Assembly (NCBI RefSeq): GCF_907165205.1
Contig: NC_058196.1
Coordinates: 17,712,501-17,776,500, forward strand
Reading direction: 5' to 3'
DNA from: Coccinella septempunctata
Lineage: Eukaryota; Arthropoda; Insecta; Coleoptera; Coccinellidae
DNA length: 64,000 nucleotides
The notes beneath the pieces are model-generated. The model did no database searches. It was not told the origin of the DNA and was given only the letters and a program-made list of their open reading frames with translations. Below are positions 11,101 to 20,959 of the stretch, piece after piece. Each line of letters opens with the position of its first letter. The first letter of the stretch is position 1. Both the position numbers and the translations under genes were made by a program.

Positions 11101-14100
11101 ACCCCCTGAGTATCCACGCCAGCGGGGTGCTTCAGCAGTATGAGTGGAACTTAAACTGGGGAGTAAGGGATGGAAAGGGAGGCTGAAGGTCCAATGATAT
11201 AAAAAAAGGACGGAGTGTCGTCTTACCTATGGTTTCGGTTTGGCCACTTGCACTTCGTAAATTTTGTTTGGTGACAAACAGAAGTGAAGTAAAAAAAAAT
11301 AAATTTGTATTCTGAATTGTGCAAAAAAAAACTCAACGAAAAAAATCTTCTAAGAACAATAATTCGTCGTCACACGGAGCGTTAATTCGGGTTCGTAAGT
11401 GAGTCAACAGCAAGTGAATTAATCGTAAGTGAAGTGACCTGCAGGGGGCATCTTATTTTATACCCACAGGGGGGGTGCGAAAATCAGATGTGCCCCGACT
11501 GTCGAAATTCTGTTAAATTTGCGTCGATGAAGACATCTTAATTTCGACATATTTGTGCTAGCGAACAAAAAACACGGTTCAGAACTGAAAACGGAATAAA
11601 AACGGTGCGGAATGTTTACAATTCCGAACGATGCCGGAATCTTGAATTGGAAACTGAAAATCTTTCTCTCCAAAATTAATTCAAAATAAAATTACTTAAA
11701 ATGAAACTAAAAGATTATTCTAAAATGAAGGTGCATTTTCGTGAGAAAAATACACGTTCATTACATAATATATAACTCGCAAAAATCGATATGAATTTGG
11801 CGTGCAAACAAAAGGAAAAATTTCCTCGTTATCTTGAAATAAAATGCATGTCATCAAATTTTTTCACGAAATAAAAAAAGGGCCGCTTAGTAGAAATTTT
11901 ATGTTTCGCATCACAACTTATTATTTGAATAAATGCATGGCAGTGGAAATTTGTTGCATCGTATGAACATCAACGAATAAAAGCCACAGTATCATCATTA
12001 CGACTTCGGAACATAAGTAAATGAGAGGAAAGAGGAAGGGCTATTGCGGTGCTAGCGATGCGGCGCCCTAGGCAACCGCCTACCTCCTGGAGACAACCCT
12101 TTTCCAAAAGCTGAAATTATTGAAAAATTATATTTCAGGGTTCTTGGGTTGCGATTTTTCGATTCGATTCGCGACTGCTACCGATTTGATTAGTCATGCT
12201 TATTTTGTTTTCAATTATTTTCAGTTACGAAAAGCAGAATTTCCCCAAGGAGCAGTTATTGAAAGAGATAAGAGAATTCAGGGAAGGGGTTAGAGATTTC
12301 GATATGGATATCGTGTTTGCTCATAACGATCTTTTACTGGGTAACATCATTTACAACGAGGCCAAAAACAAGGTTTTTTTCATCGATTACGAGTATGCCA
12401 GCTACAACTACCAACCTTTCGACATAGCCAATCATTTCACGGAATTTGCAGGTAAACTTAACTTCTTCTTGAGAATAAATCATTGATAAAATACAGTCGC
12501 GTGTAATTGAGGCGATTGGGGCCGCACACATAAAAAGCTTAAATGGTTGATTTTTCGGCAAACGACTCTTACGATTTTCATAAAACTTTTTCATTCAAAA
12601 GCCTGGTATTTCATTTTAAAATACAGCACTTTTTACATAAATTACGACGAAATTATTCAAACAAATATGGTCAAACATGAGCGTGGCACAAATTGCTGGA
12701 TGGTTGCATGAGTTGGGGGAATTTATCTCCTAGGAAACGTGACTAATATTTCTTATTTCTCATTCATTTTCGTAATTTAATGAGCACCATTTTAAAATGA
12801 ATCTACTGCCTATTGAGTGATGTCTAACCTCACTAATATAGTGTATATCGAAGATTTCAAGAAACTGGTGGTTTCACTCGGAGACCTTAAATAAATGGGT
12901 ACCGGAGCATATCTGAAAGGGATGAAATGGTTAAGAAATCGTCATCTCATGGGCGTTGATAAGCAATACAAGCTCTGAAGAGTTCGAGTAGTGTAGTGTC
13001 AGTAAGTGGACAATTAGACCATCCTTCAGATTTCTTCAGAAAGCTAACTTGACTCCAAAAAAGCCAGACAGAGGCCCGAAACTGACCGCAGCACACCGTC
13101 GAGCCCGGCTCCAATTTGCTGGTAAACACCTCCAAAGAGCCATTGAGCAATGGAGCTCCATCCTCTTCACTGAGGACAGCTGAATGTGTCTCCATGGCAA
13201 ACGACAGAAGACCGAGTGTACGGGTGTCCAAGGGAATGGTTTCCGCTGTTTTGCTGAAACATAAATAGTGTCATCAGCTTGTTTTCGTATCTGGTGAAGC
13301 TCGGAAATCAGGTCTGGCAGCTAAAAATACGTTGAGGACATTCTTCTTGATTATTTTGTGCTTTGCACAGGGTATATCGCGAAAAACTTTGCTTTGATGC
13401 CTGATAACGCTCGCAAGTGTTACTCGCCGGTTCCTTCAAGAGGTGGAAATTGGGACAATGGCGTGGTCAGCACTTAGTCAAGAATTGAATCTTACTGAAC
13501 CTTCATGAGACGAGCTCAAATGGAGGGTTCGAGATACGGTTCCGTCAAGAACCGTAGAGGTGAAAACTGCGCTAAAGAAAAAGTGGCGTACGATTTCCCA
13601 ATACTTCAAAAAATTAATGAAGACGAAATCACATACCTTTACGTAAGTAGTTACGCAATCATAGGGCTCAGGAGCCGAAGTCTAGAGGAACTCAAGAATC
13701 ACTCTCCCTCTGACATCATCTCCTTTCTGAGTATGATGGGACTAGAGGGAAAGGTTTAGCTCTCAGAGCTTGTCTGTGTGCTACAATAGACCGCTTTGAT
13801 AGCGGTGGCAGGTTTGGTTGGTCGACCAACAACATGGCCAAACAAAGCACTACCTAACCTAACAGAGAGGATAAAGCAACATAAGAAATACTGTGAGAAC
13901 CTAGCCAACTACAACAAAACAGCACTCACACTTCACCAAATGACCACCGGCCACAAATTCAACTTCGAAGATGTGGAGATCCTAGATAGAGAGAAAAACG
14001 GACACAGAAGAAACATGAGCGAGATGATTCAGATTAGGCGCAACAACACCCCGTAAATCACTGAGAAGATGTAGAACATCTGAGTATCATTTACAACAGT

Positions 14101-15790
14101 TTAATAAACAATTGAAGACGAAAATTCGGCTACAGTGATACCAGCTTTAAAGTGTTTTCCAGAAGTTCGTTATTAAGATCGTACTGTTTGTTTGTGTGTC
14201 TTTTAACATATTTTGTATATTTTATACTTTGTCGACTAATATTCGAAATAGTAGAGTCCACCTCTGACAACTACTAGTGGCGGTGACAGATGAACTCGAC
14301 GAAAACGTCAACTGAGACAAAATTTCTGCGTCGTCAACAATGTCATCTGTCGCAGCCAATATTCCGAGTTTTCCAGCCGAAGAATATACGTAAGAAGATA
14401 ATAATTGTGATATTAGAATTTGATCTCCTTAATACTAATCAATAATAAGTGAAATTGTGGATATTTTATATGGAATCTCTTCTGTTTATATCCCAAATTT
14501 GAAATAAATAAATGATAATTGATGATTCTCCAAAAAATTCTTCAATGCCATATTTTTGATATTCCCTGCGACTTTTACTGTTACATTACTGGTTGACTGG
14601 GTTTTATTACCTTAAAAAAGTATGACCCAGTACAATTTTTCCTCGGGTTATCCTATGTTTCTGCATCCCTCGAATCCTCTCCTTCCCGACAGTCATCTAA
14701 CACTATGCATATAATACATTTTTGCAAAGTAGTATATTTTGACCCACATCACATATTAATCTGGAAAAATAGTGAAAATGCCTATTGTCATAACACTACC
14801 CTTTCATATAAAATATTCATTTAAGGTGTGAGCGAAATAGATTACAGTAGATTTCCGCAGAAAGATCTTCAAATGGACTGGCTTAAGACTTATCTATTGG
14901 AATATAAGGGTGTAACGGCTGTGAGCGATAGGGATGTTGAAACTTTATACATACAAGTCAACAAGTTTGTTTTGGCAGCACATCTTTTCTGGTATTCGTG
15001 GTCCCTAATCCAAGCAGCCCATTCTCACATCGATTTTGATTTTATAGGGTAAGTGTTTCCAACATATCGCACACATCCTAGAAGAGAGTTATTACAAGTC
15101 AGAGTGCGAGCGGCACATAGTCTTCTGCGAATATAATCTATAACAGTGTTTTTCAACCTTTTTCATGACACGACCCCCATAGTAAGAAAAAATATTTCGC
15201 GACCCCTCCAACATTTGCTTTTTTTATATCACCTTAGTCGTGCGAATTGATATTTTTATCAGTAGCACAAAGACTAAGCAAGAAATCACTCAAATTTGGA
15301 AAATAAATCAATTATCACATCGAATCCGTCTTTTTTAAATTTTTAAGTTTATTACTTTTTTAAGTGGGGTGATTTTCTTGACGTCTCGCGACTCCTCTAC
15401 AGAAGCTTCGCGGCCACCTATAGGATCCCAACTGACAGGTTGAAAAACACTGCTCTGTAATATTTATGAGTGCGAGAAAGTGACTCTTTGTGGGAAAAGG
15501 GTTGTAGAAAAAAAATATTTCGGACTTGTACCATTCCTTTAGGATACTTACGATATGTTTACTTATTAACCATAATTTCGAACAAATGTTTCGTTTAATT
15601 TTGTGATTCCCCATATTTTTTTCTCAAAACCATTATTTCATTTTTGGTACCTCACCTCACCTTGGCAATTGGAAGAATCAGGATAATTATAATAATAATA
15701 ATGAAAATCCATATTCTGCTCTTTTTCAGATACGCAGCTAATCGTATCGAAGATTATTTTAAGAGGAAACCAGAAATATCAGCTTTATAG
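5001..15790 (+). CDS. eas: Ethanolamine kinase (eas/ETNK family), five exons, 5' partial
   Basis: It phosphorylates ethanolamine with ATP, the committing step of the cytosolic CDP-ethanolamine route to phosphatidylethanolamine. The exons 5001-5134, 7781-8053, 12225-12451, 14826-15048 and 15730-15790 join in frame (918 nt, 305 codons plus TAG). In order they show TDGITNK and RVYG near the ATP site, GLAPSLYATFENGLVYEF, the Brenner-type catalytic segment HNDLLLGNIIY, the metal-binding IDYEYASYNY, then DIANHFTEFAG. A helical C-terminus ends EDYFKRKPEISAL, as in animal ETNK1 and Drosophila easily shocked. The N-terminal part of the family is missing and probably lies left of the window. All splice sites are GT-AG, phases match, and there are no disablements. 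Choline kinase is the main alternative, but TDGITNK and NHFTEFAG favour ethanolamine kinase. Confidence 0.95.
6558..7045. mobile_element. Inverted-repeat element, CCTTGGAACATA termini
   Basis: The left end CCTTGGAACATAAATATATG and the right end (complement CCTTGGAACATACATACAAG) form an imperfect terminal inverted repeat. Related sequence occurs at about 37691-37800 and, with TTAGAACATAGATACATGG ends, at 61622-63120. The shared interior includes CGATGCTTCTCTGTCTAGCG. Flanking ATATTA and ATATAA are only approximately duplicated. It hosts a second insertion at 6680-6873. Confidence 0.7.
6680..6873. mobile_element. MITE with 20-bp terminal inverted repeats
   Basis: GTCTTTCGTTTGCATAAAAA at 6680 is mirrored by TTTTTATGCAAACGAAAGGAC ending at 6873 (one extra base on the right). 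An inner hairpin (ACACCAGTGTAG near 6731, CTACACTGGTGT near 6790) makes most of the element self-complementary. It is non-coding and inserted in the CCTTGGAACATA element. Confidence 0.75.
7342..7412. repeat. 71-bp hairpin repeat
   Basis: GAATTAATTCAGATGCATAC (7342-7361) is the exact reverse complement of 7393-7412, around a 31-bp loop with ACCCGCCGATATGAATAT. The loop motif recurs at about 59015-59045 (GATGCATACCACCCGCCGAT), so this is a dispersed repeat. Confidence 0.75.
7781..8053 (+). CDS. eas: Ethanolamine kinase exon b
   Basis: The acceptor CCCTTTACAG joins the preceding CG| to A (Arg). The exon reads NIQLLHQYGLAPSLYATF, ENGLVYEFIPGRTL, then a helix-rich stretch (KMIAKEMAKMHKVKHP) to DDEIKQK, and ends GC|GTAAGT. 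The GLAP...Y and GLVYEF blocks match ethanolamine and choline kinases. Confidence 0.95.
8279..8404. mobile_element. Short hairpin MITE
   Basis: ACCGACTTATTTAAG (8282-8296) is inverted as CTTAAATAAGTCGGT (8380-8394), and ATTAACGTTAAT occurs in both arms. The outer right end runs ACACACGGCCC. It is about 125 bp and non-coding. No clear target duplication was found. Confidence 0.6.
9174..10600. mobile_element. 1.4-kb element, CCCAGGTGACC termini, inside LTR copy A
   Basis: The left end CCCAGGTGACCAGTAACAT and the right end TGGTCACCTGGG are inverted repeats. Comparison with the other LTR copies shows the empty site GTGAAAGACTCG, so the insertion duplicated only AA (or at most a run of A). The interior is AT-rich with no recognisable transposase. 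The superfamily is unknown. Confidence 0.65.
10770..11190. repeat. Tandem ~108-bp units within LTR copy A
   Basis: CGCCAGCGGG recurs at about 10796, 10900, 11009 and 11117 (spacings 104, 109 and 108). Each is followed by GTGCTTCAGCAGTAGGAGTG-type sequence and, further on, CGCCACTCCAAAGTGC. Open frames across this region on the minus strand are a by-product of the repeat and of its high GC. Confidence 0.85.
12225..12451 (+). CDS. eas: Ethanolamine kinase exon c (catalytic)
   Basis: After the acceptor TTATTTTCAG the frame runs YEKQNFPKEQLLKEIREF, then IVFAHNDLLLGNIIYN (catalytic His-x-Asp and Asn) and KVFFIDYEYASYNYQPFD (metal-binding Asp) to NHFTEFAG, ending G|GTAAAC (phase 1). This exon carries the catalytic loop and the DFG-equivalent, and both are intact. 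Confidence 0.96.
12960..13530 (+). pseudogene. Decayed Tc1-like transposase fragment
   Basis: In shifting + frames it reads LTAAHRRARLQFAGKHL, then QWSSILFTEDS (first catalytic Asp region, FTDE in relatives), then CLHG, and later LMPDNAR (second Asp block, LMQDNARPH in relatives). Spacing and order match DDE_3 transposases of the Tc1 group. Several stops and shifts make it inactive, and no termini were identified. Confidence 0.75.
13780..14110 (+). pseudogene. Penelope-like element C-terminus (GIY-YIG) relic
   Basis: The frame reads VGRPTTWPNKALPNLTERIKQHKKYC, then TALTLHQMTTGHKFNFEDVEILD, and NMSEMIQI. This is the Arg-x-x-x-His, TGH and Glu pattern of the GIY-YIG endonuclease at the C-terminus of Penelope-like elements. 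After a TAA, the usual REDVEHLSIIYNSLI tail follows in the same frame. The reverse transcriptase is not recognisable upstream, so this is a 5'-truncated relic. Confidence 0.75.
14826..15048 (+). CDS. eas: Ethanolamine kinase exon d
   Basis: The acceptor is ATTTAAG. The joined G|GT codon gives FAG, then VSEIDYSRFPQKDLQMDWL, a helical segment to DRDVETLYIQVNKFVLAAHL, and FWYSWSLIQAAHSHIDFDF, ending GG|GTAAGT. The FWxxWxLIQA...IDFDF block is diagnostic for ethanolamine kinases. Confidence 0.95.
15049..15729 (+). other. Ethanolamine kinase last intron
   Basis: This 681-bp intron contains the hAT MITE at 15144-15452. The remainder is AT-rich with a short (AAT)n run near 15693. Confidence 0.75.
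15144..15452. mobile_element. hAT-type MITE
   Basis: CAGTGTTTTTCAACC (15144-15158) and GGTTGAAAAACACTG (15438-15452) are perfect 15-bp terminal inverted repeats. The flanks ATCTATAA and CTCTGTAA resemble a diverged 8-bp target duplication. Interior motifs CGACCCC and CGCGACTCC are subterminal repeats. Non-coding. Confidence 0.85.
15730..15790 (+). CDS. eas: Ethanolamine kinase terminal exon
   Basis: The acceptor CTTTTTCAG completes GGA, followed by YAANRIEDYFKRKPEISAL and TAG at 15788-15790. The family C-terminus Y...NxYFKxKPE.xAL matches. No AATAAA lies within 200 bp downstream. The nearest candidates (about 16036 and 16086) fall at the edge of a Penelope-type insertion, so the native 3' UTR end is unclear. 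Confidence 0.95.
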
Positions 15791-16104
15791 TTGCTAGAAT
15801 CAATTTGATGACCTTCCTCTCGGATCTACAAAACCATCACGATATTTGATGCGGTTATGGAGATTGAGAATCTCACTGGAGGTAGTTTGTTACCTGATTG
15901 ATTTTTTGCTGTATAAATTGTTATTATATTTCATTGGTTGTTTCATTTCACATTTTCAAACATCCTTCAATTCCTTCCATGCCCCATGAAGGGACAGATC
16001 CTTGTAGAACCTAGCTGTACATGGACGTACCGACAATATAATAAATATATAGGGTACGTGAATGAGAAACACACTATGTTCTATTTAATAAATGTTTATT
16101 CTGT

Positions 16105-16142
16105 AGGCGATCGATTTCAGTTTATACAACCATCATCAGGCC
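16105..16142 (-). ncRNA. Hammerhead ribozyme-like motif
   Basis: Reading the minus strand, GGC pairs with GCC (stem I) around the core. CTGATGA (16139-16133) precedes a short stem II, GGTT/AACT around GTATA. Then come GAAA (16118-16115), a minimal stem III with loop TCGA closed by A-T, and C at 16109 just before the predicted cleavage point. All core positions can be assigned, but stem I is only 3 bp and stem III a single pair, as in dimer-acting hammerheads of retroelements. Not folded by software. Confidence 0.5.
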
Positions 16143-16636
16143 AGTTGAAATGAAAACAATTAACAACATTGCAAAAATAATATTCTTTCATTCCTTGTAA
16201 CATGACAAATTGAGGTTATGAGATTATCTGCAGAAAGGCAGGAATGTGAAACATACCGTCAATCGGAGTAAGCAAAGATATTAAATAATAATAATAAAGA
16301 TATTATAATATCTTTGGAAGTAAGCTCGAAAAGGTTCAACATTCTAATCATGAATAAACTATAGTATCAAAATTAAAATTCCTTTATATGCTCAATTATA
16401 ATGACTATGAATATTAAGATTAAGCAGTGTGGGTTCAATCCGACGAGGCGAGCGAATACAGGAAACGGAAGTAGATAAAGGTCAAAAGGAGATAAAACGT
16501 CAAAAAGTCCGGCGGGAAGATTCAAACATCGAGCTAAATGAAAGGGGGTTATGAGCCTGAAATTTTTTTTGGATGTATTGAAATCAAGTGTGTTATTTAA
16601 AAGGCAATCTTAATTCTCTTAATTATTTCGTATTGT

Positions 16637-16867
16637 TCAAGAAGGTAATTTTAAAGTGATTATATTTTCGTTATGTAAAAGTTCATGGTTATCAAAGTTT
16701 GTTGTATGATTAAGTTCTGGAAGGTGCTCTCTAAGAGCTGGATGGGGTCTATTCTTCAGGTGTTCGCTGAATCTTTTCTTCATGTTTCGGGTTGTCATAC
16801 TTATAATTTTTGATTCAAATTTATATAGAAGGGATGATTTCCGGAGCACTACGCTCGCGGGGCCCAT
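16637..16867 (-). pseudogene. Penelope-type GIY-YIG fragment
   Basis: It reads ISMTTRNMKKRFSEHLKN, then HPALREHL, then NHTTNFDNHELLHNENI. The TTRN...RFxEH...H...F pattern fits the GIY-YIG domain of Penelope-like elements, though less tightly than the copy at 13.8 kb. It is truncated at both ends and has no start codon of its own. Confidence 0.55.
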
Positions 16868-17434
16868 CCTCTACTTTTTCAATTTTTTTCAAAATAATTT
16901 TTCAATGATAATTCGGTTTTTTCAAAACATAGATAAATTTTATCGATAAAAAATAAGTTAGATCAAATATAACTAATGAATTAAAATCAACCAAAAATTG
17001 AACAAGTTAACAGTAGCAAATCAGGTAGAAAATACAACTCAATATTCATTTCTACAAAAAAGAACTAACATCTACATAAAAAATTATTGAATGTCGAAAA
17101 ACTCATCAAGTTCTTCTTTTCATTTTCATGTCTTGTTAGGTACCTACCTAACGTTCAAACTTGATCTAGTTATTGTAGGCTGTGTAGAGTGCCGGCTTCC
17201 GCGACCGTTCGACCGCCGTTGGGTCCCAGGAGGACTTGGGGTTCCTACCGTATTTTGGTGCTCATTTTGTTAATATATCGCCGACTTCCGACCGATCAAG
17301 TTACAGGTTGATAGCTTTTTCCGACCTGCTGTCTGACTGGCAGCCATTTCGAGGGTCACAGAGAGAAAGAGAGTGCACTGCAATTACAGGGATGGGACTG
17401 GGTACAGCCGCCGACAGAGTGAGTGACTTACCAG

Positions 17435-17670
17435 GATTCCAAAATTTAACCGTATTTACCGTCTATTTCAACCGTACTTTCCTGGAGTGACCGTATCAAA
17501 TTTAACCGTATTTACCGTCTATTTCAACCGTACTTCCCTGGAGTGACCGTACCAAATTTAACCGTGTTCACCGTCTATTTCAACCGTTCTTTCCTGGAGT
17601 GCCCCCACAACATTTAACCGTATTTACCGTCTATTTTAACCGTATTTTCCTGGAGAGACCGTATTTCATC
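17435..17670. repeat. Tandem array, 56-bp period, four units
   Basis: TTTAACCGTATTTACCGTCT recurs at 17445, 17501, 17557 (as TTTAACCGTGTTCACCGTCT) and 17613, exactly 56 bp apart. Each unit continues TTTCAACCGT.CTTTCCTGGAG with few changes. The array lies in a GC-richer block (17160-17700) of unknown nature. Frames through it are by-products of the repeat. Confidence 0.9.
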
Positions 17671-18279
17671 AGCCGCCCCACACCGGCCAGGCCGCCGGTT
17701 GATATCAACATTTGTTACTACTTGTACATTGTACATTTGTTTATTTTGTTGCCAGTTATTTTTGCCAGTGAGAGTTTGTTCCCTAAATCAGTTAGAGCTA
17801 GATTTATATCAGAAGAGGTAGGTACTCTTTATGAACGATTAAAAACCGTCAGAAGGCAGAGATCAAGAAGACGTTACCACCCTAGTTTTCACTGCTACCC
17901 TTCTCCACTGATCATTTAAGTCCCCGGCTCTCTAATTCTTTGGAGATTCTGTGAGAGACGTGGGGTTTCACTGAACGTCCAGGGTGAGAGAAAAAAGCCC
18001 ATCACACTCCTTATAGACTCGTACTCAAACTGGGTAGAAGTTAGTCAGATTATATAAATCAAAAACTGCAGATGACGTGATCAATTTTCGGGAACAGAAA
18101 TTTTGGTAAACAGAAATTCTCGCAATTTGCACCCCTCTCTAGACTTCTAAACACGTTATCGACGGTGGCATGTTTTCAAAGGATGAGGCATGATTTCAAG
18201 AGGAGGAAAAATCTAGGTTGACCAGATTATCCCCAGTTCAATGACGGACGGACCTGGTGAATGTGCATACATTTATATA

Positions 18280-18640
18280 CAGGGAGAGTCTTTGAATCGT
18301 AAAAATATTTGACAGTAAAATTTTTTCATGTATCTATCATTTTTTTCGATTTTGCCCTGATAAAAAGATATATAGATTTTAAAAGTGGCCAGAGTACCCA
18401 ATTTTTCGAATTTCACAGATATATTTCATTCATGAACGCCAAATTACTCGAAAACTATATTCCCAAATTCATCTCATTCGATAAAATCGTTTGTGCGAAC
18501 TGAAAATAATATTTTTTTATGTTGTTCAACAACCTTTTAAACCGAGCCGATTCGGGAAAAAATGGTAAATGAAAAAAGTGTTTCCTTTGACCTCAAGAAT
18601 CTACTGTAAAATATTTGTACGAGTCAAAGACTCACCCTGG
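18280..18640. mobile_element. CAGGG-terminated element, 'AGTCTTTGA' family
   Basis: The left end CAGGGAGAGTCTTTGAATCG and the right end GAGTCAAAGACTCACCCTG are inverted, next to TA on both sides. The interior ends CTTTGACCTCAAGAATCTAC. Copies occur at 28042-28723 and 38614 onwards. It is short (about 360 bp) and non-coding. Confidence 0.75.
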
Positions 18641-18659
18641 TATATGCTTCCACCCAGCA

Positions 18660-20515
18660 AACACTGAAATGCAGTCACTGTACAAAAACTGTACTTCGTT
18701 GCTTCAATTGACTGCAGTTACGCTAATGCAATAACTGCACCAAAAAGGACCGTATATGTCCCGGTGGACTTTGCAGTTACTGTACAGTACAAACTGCATT
18801 CGACATACAGCCACAGCTGCACTTCAAAAACAGCGATGGCATTGCAATCCACTGTACAGCAAGCTGCAATTCAAATGCAGCAGTTACGTGCTAAAACTGT
18901 ACAGCAAGTTTTACTTTAAATGCAGTGGTCGCTGTGCAAAAACTGTACAGCTAGCTGTATTTTATATACAATAGACACTGTGCTCAAACTGTACAGGGTG
19001 GGCAAAATTTGTTGTCTACTGAGGGGATCTCGAGAACTATAGCAGCTAGAAGAAAACGGACGACACATTCTCGAGCTCTTTTTTCTTGACTAATCCAAAA
19101 CTGAAAACAGATCCAGCCTAACGTTCATAGATTTTGAGTTATGAACGAAAATTGAGAAATTGTCATTTTCAATAAAGCTGAATAACTCTTTTATTTGAAC
19201 TCTTATTCGAAATCCGTTGTTACATTCTACAGGCACTTTTTTATGAAGAATTCGAATATGATATCATTAAATTTTTTCATCCAGTCATTTTCGAGATACG
19301 ACAGGGATTTCCGATTTTTCAAATGTAAACTATAGTTGAAAATTCTGCCATTCTGCTGCAATATTTTTGCTGATTTCAAAAATGTATCATATGTTGCTAT
19401 TCACATTAATATAACATAAAAAAAAAATTCATTACTTTTTCCTGCTTTTCGATTCACTGTTGAATTTTTAGTAGCCTGACGTAACCATAGCAACCGTCGA
19501 ATATGCATTATATTTTGTGAACCTGAGCCTCTATGATTGAAATCAAGGATTGCTGAATAAATATTTCGATGATTAATTTGCCATCGTTTGTTCTCGCGAT
19601 CTTTGGCATGCTTATCTTACGATGGTTCTCAATTCGAATACTACTGTGGATAGACGTACCTATTTTTCATCATCTTACTTTTGTAAAAATCATAATTATA
19701 GATAGCTTTAGTATTTTATTTATATTACTGACTCTTTAAGTTTCTTTCATGAATTGAAAAAATAATTTCGAATAAATTTTCTTCTTTATATAATAGTCAG
19801 ACGAAAGTCTTTTACTCTCTTTTAAAGGATATCGATCTCGATATATAAAAGAAATAATTATTCGACAGTCTGTGATTCCTATCACACAAGGTTGAGTTCA
19901 CATAGGATTAAGTGGAGTTCACAAACCATAATGCATTTTCAACGGTCGCTATGGTTACGCAAGCCTACTAAAAATTCAACAGTGAATCGAAAAGCAGGAA
20001 AAAGTATTGAATTTTCTTTCTTATGTTATATTCATGTGAATAGCGACTTATGATACATTTTTGAAATCAACAAAAAAATTGCAGCAGAATGAAAGGACTT
20101 TCAACTATAGTTTACATTTGAAAAATCTGAAATCCCTGTCGTATCTCAAAAATGACTGGATCAAAAAATTTCACAATATCATATTTGAATTCCTCATAAA
20201 AAAGTGCCTGTAGAATGTAACAACGGCTTTTGAATACGAGTTCAAATAAAAGAGTTATTCAGCTTCATTGAAAATGACAATTTCTCAATTTTCGTTCATA
20301 ACTCAAAATCTATGAACGTTAGGCTGGATCTGTTTTCAGTTTTGGATTAGTCAAGAAAAAATAACTCGAGAATGTGTCCTCCGTTTTCTTCTAGCTGCTA
20401 TAGTTCTCGAGATCCCTTCAGTAGACAACGAATTTTGCCCACCCTGTACAGTAAGCTGCACTTTAAATGTAGCAGTTACTGTGTGAAAACTATATCGAAA
20501 CTTGCAATTACGAAA
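18660..20515. repeat. ~46-bp tandem array (CTGTACAG) split by an insertion
   Basis: ACTGTACAG recurs at 18851, 18897, 18942 and 18988, each followed by about 36 bp rich in TGCAGTT, with looser units back to 18660. The array resumes at 20447 with CAGTAAGCTGCACTTTAAAT after the foldback element. That element used a TA inside ACTGTACAG as its target. Confidence 0.8.
18994..20446. mobile_element. Palindromic element, CAGGGTGGGC termini, TA duplication
   Basis: CAGGGTGGGCAAAATTTGTT at 18994 is mirrored by TTTTGCCCACCCTG ending 20446, with TA on each side. The arms remain complementary for about 540 bp (left to about 19530, right from about 19905). They include GTAACCATAGC...CCGTCGA against its complement, and ATTCGAATA motifs. 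The unpaired centre (about 19530-19900) is AT-rich with no transposase. Confidence 0.85.
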
Positions 20516-20955
20516 CAATATTCTATTAGAGAAGTTTCCTAGTTATAAACAGAAAATCTTTTCTGCAAATTAGGAAATTTTCAATTTCACTTGTATTTTG
20601 GCGGTAAGCGCAAGGGTGAGTTCACGCTATTTGAGGAGCGGCCTGCTCTTGGGGGTGGAGGTTAATGAACCATAGAAGTTATCTACGTCAATCTTCGAAG
20701 CAACGTAGTTCGTGCCTGCTATAAACGCCGGTTACATAGAGATAATAGAGTAGTGCGTCGCCGGTGGCGCCATCGTTTGGCGTATGCTGCACCGCAATAG
20801 ACGTGTATGCTACCTTGTGATCGTAACCGTCAAAAGCAGTGATGCCATCATTTTGGTACCACCATGGTGCGATGAAGTATTCTTCTACCATGGGTATAAT
20901 CCATATTTTGGTAATGAAAGGAGTCTTCAATTATTCAGCTACTCAATTTCCTACT
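20516..20955. other. Intergenic, nothing recognised
   Basis: A minus-strand frame of 80 codons (20930-20688) lies here without recognisable motifs, splice context or a strong start. I do not call it a gene. Confidence 0.4.
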
Positions 20956-20959
20956 CCGT

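Larger units (their letters stand above)
8958..11765 (+). mobile_element. LTR-like repeat copy A (TGTAACG...CATTACA), interrupted
   Basis: It starts TGTAACGCCTTTTTCTCGGG and ends CATTACA, flanked on both sides by TAAT (8954-8957 and 11766-11769). The TG...CA ends and 4-bp duplication are those of a solo LTR. The same repeat occurs complete at 61897-63104 (minus, duplication GTAT) and truncated at 53578-54170. Inside, about four tandem units of roughly 108 bp share ATCCACGCCAGCGG (10.79-11.16 kb). It is split by an unrelated element at 9174-10600. No gag-pol was seen, and a family of unusually long LTRs with internal satellites is inferred. Confidence 0.75.
8054..12224 (+). other. Ethanolamine kinase intron
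   Basis: The 4.2-kb intron holds a short MITE (8279-8404), the long LTR-like repeat at 8958-11765 with its own insert, and otherwise AT-rich sequence in which nothing was recognised (8405-8950 and 11770-12200). Confidence 0.7.
12452..14825 (+). other. Ethanolamine kinase intron with transposon relics
   Basis: It contains a Tc1-like transposase relic (12960-13530) and a Penelope-type GIY-YIG relic (13780-14110). Sequence at 12452-12950 and 14120-14825 shows nothing recognisable. Confidence 0.7.
16060..16870 (-). mobile_element. 5'-truncated Penelope-like element with hammerhead-like motif
   Basis: On the minus strand a GIY-YIG fragment (16867-16637) is followed downstream by a conserved-looking terminal segment (about 16150-16080) that carries a hammerhead ribozyme-like core. 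This order, endonuclease then 3' terminal repeat, is that of Penelope-like elements, which are known to carry hammerheads in their terminal repeats. The reverse transcriptase is missing. The sequence between (16160-16630) is non-coding with an (AAT)n stretch. Confidence 0.6.

Noticed and set aside
13505..13759. 84-codon + frame between the Tc1 and Penelope relics
   Set aside because: Its start lies in decayed Tc1 sequence, and it shows no motif or splice context.
14280..14325. Hammerhead-like GACAGATGAACTCGACGAAA downstream of the 13.8-kb Penelope relic
   Set aside because: The core reads CAGATGA instead of CTGATGA and no stem II can be drawn. At best it is a decayed motif.
20688..20930. 80-codon minus-strand frame
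   Set aside because: No recognisable domain, no splice signals of note, repeat-rich surroundings.
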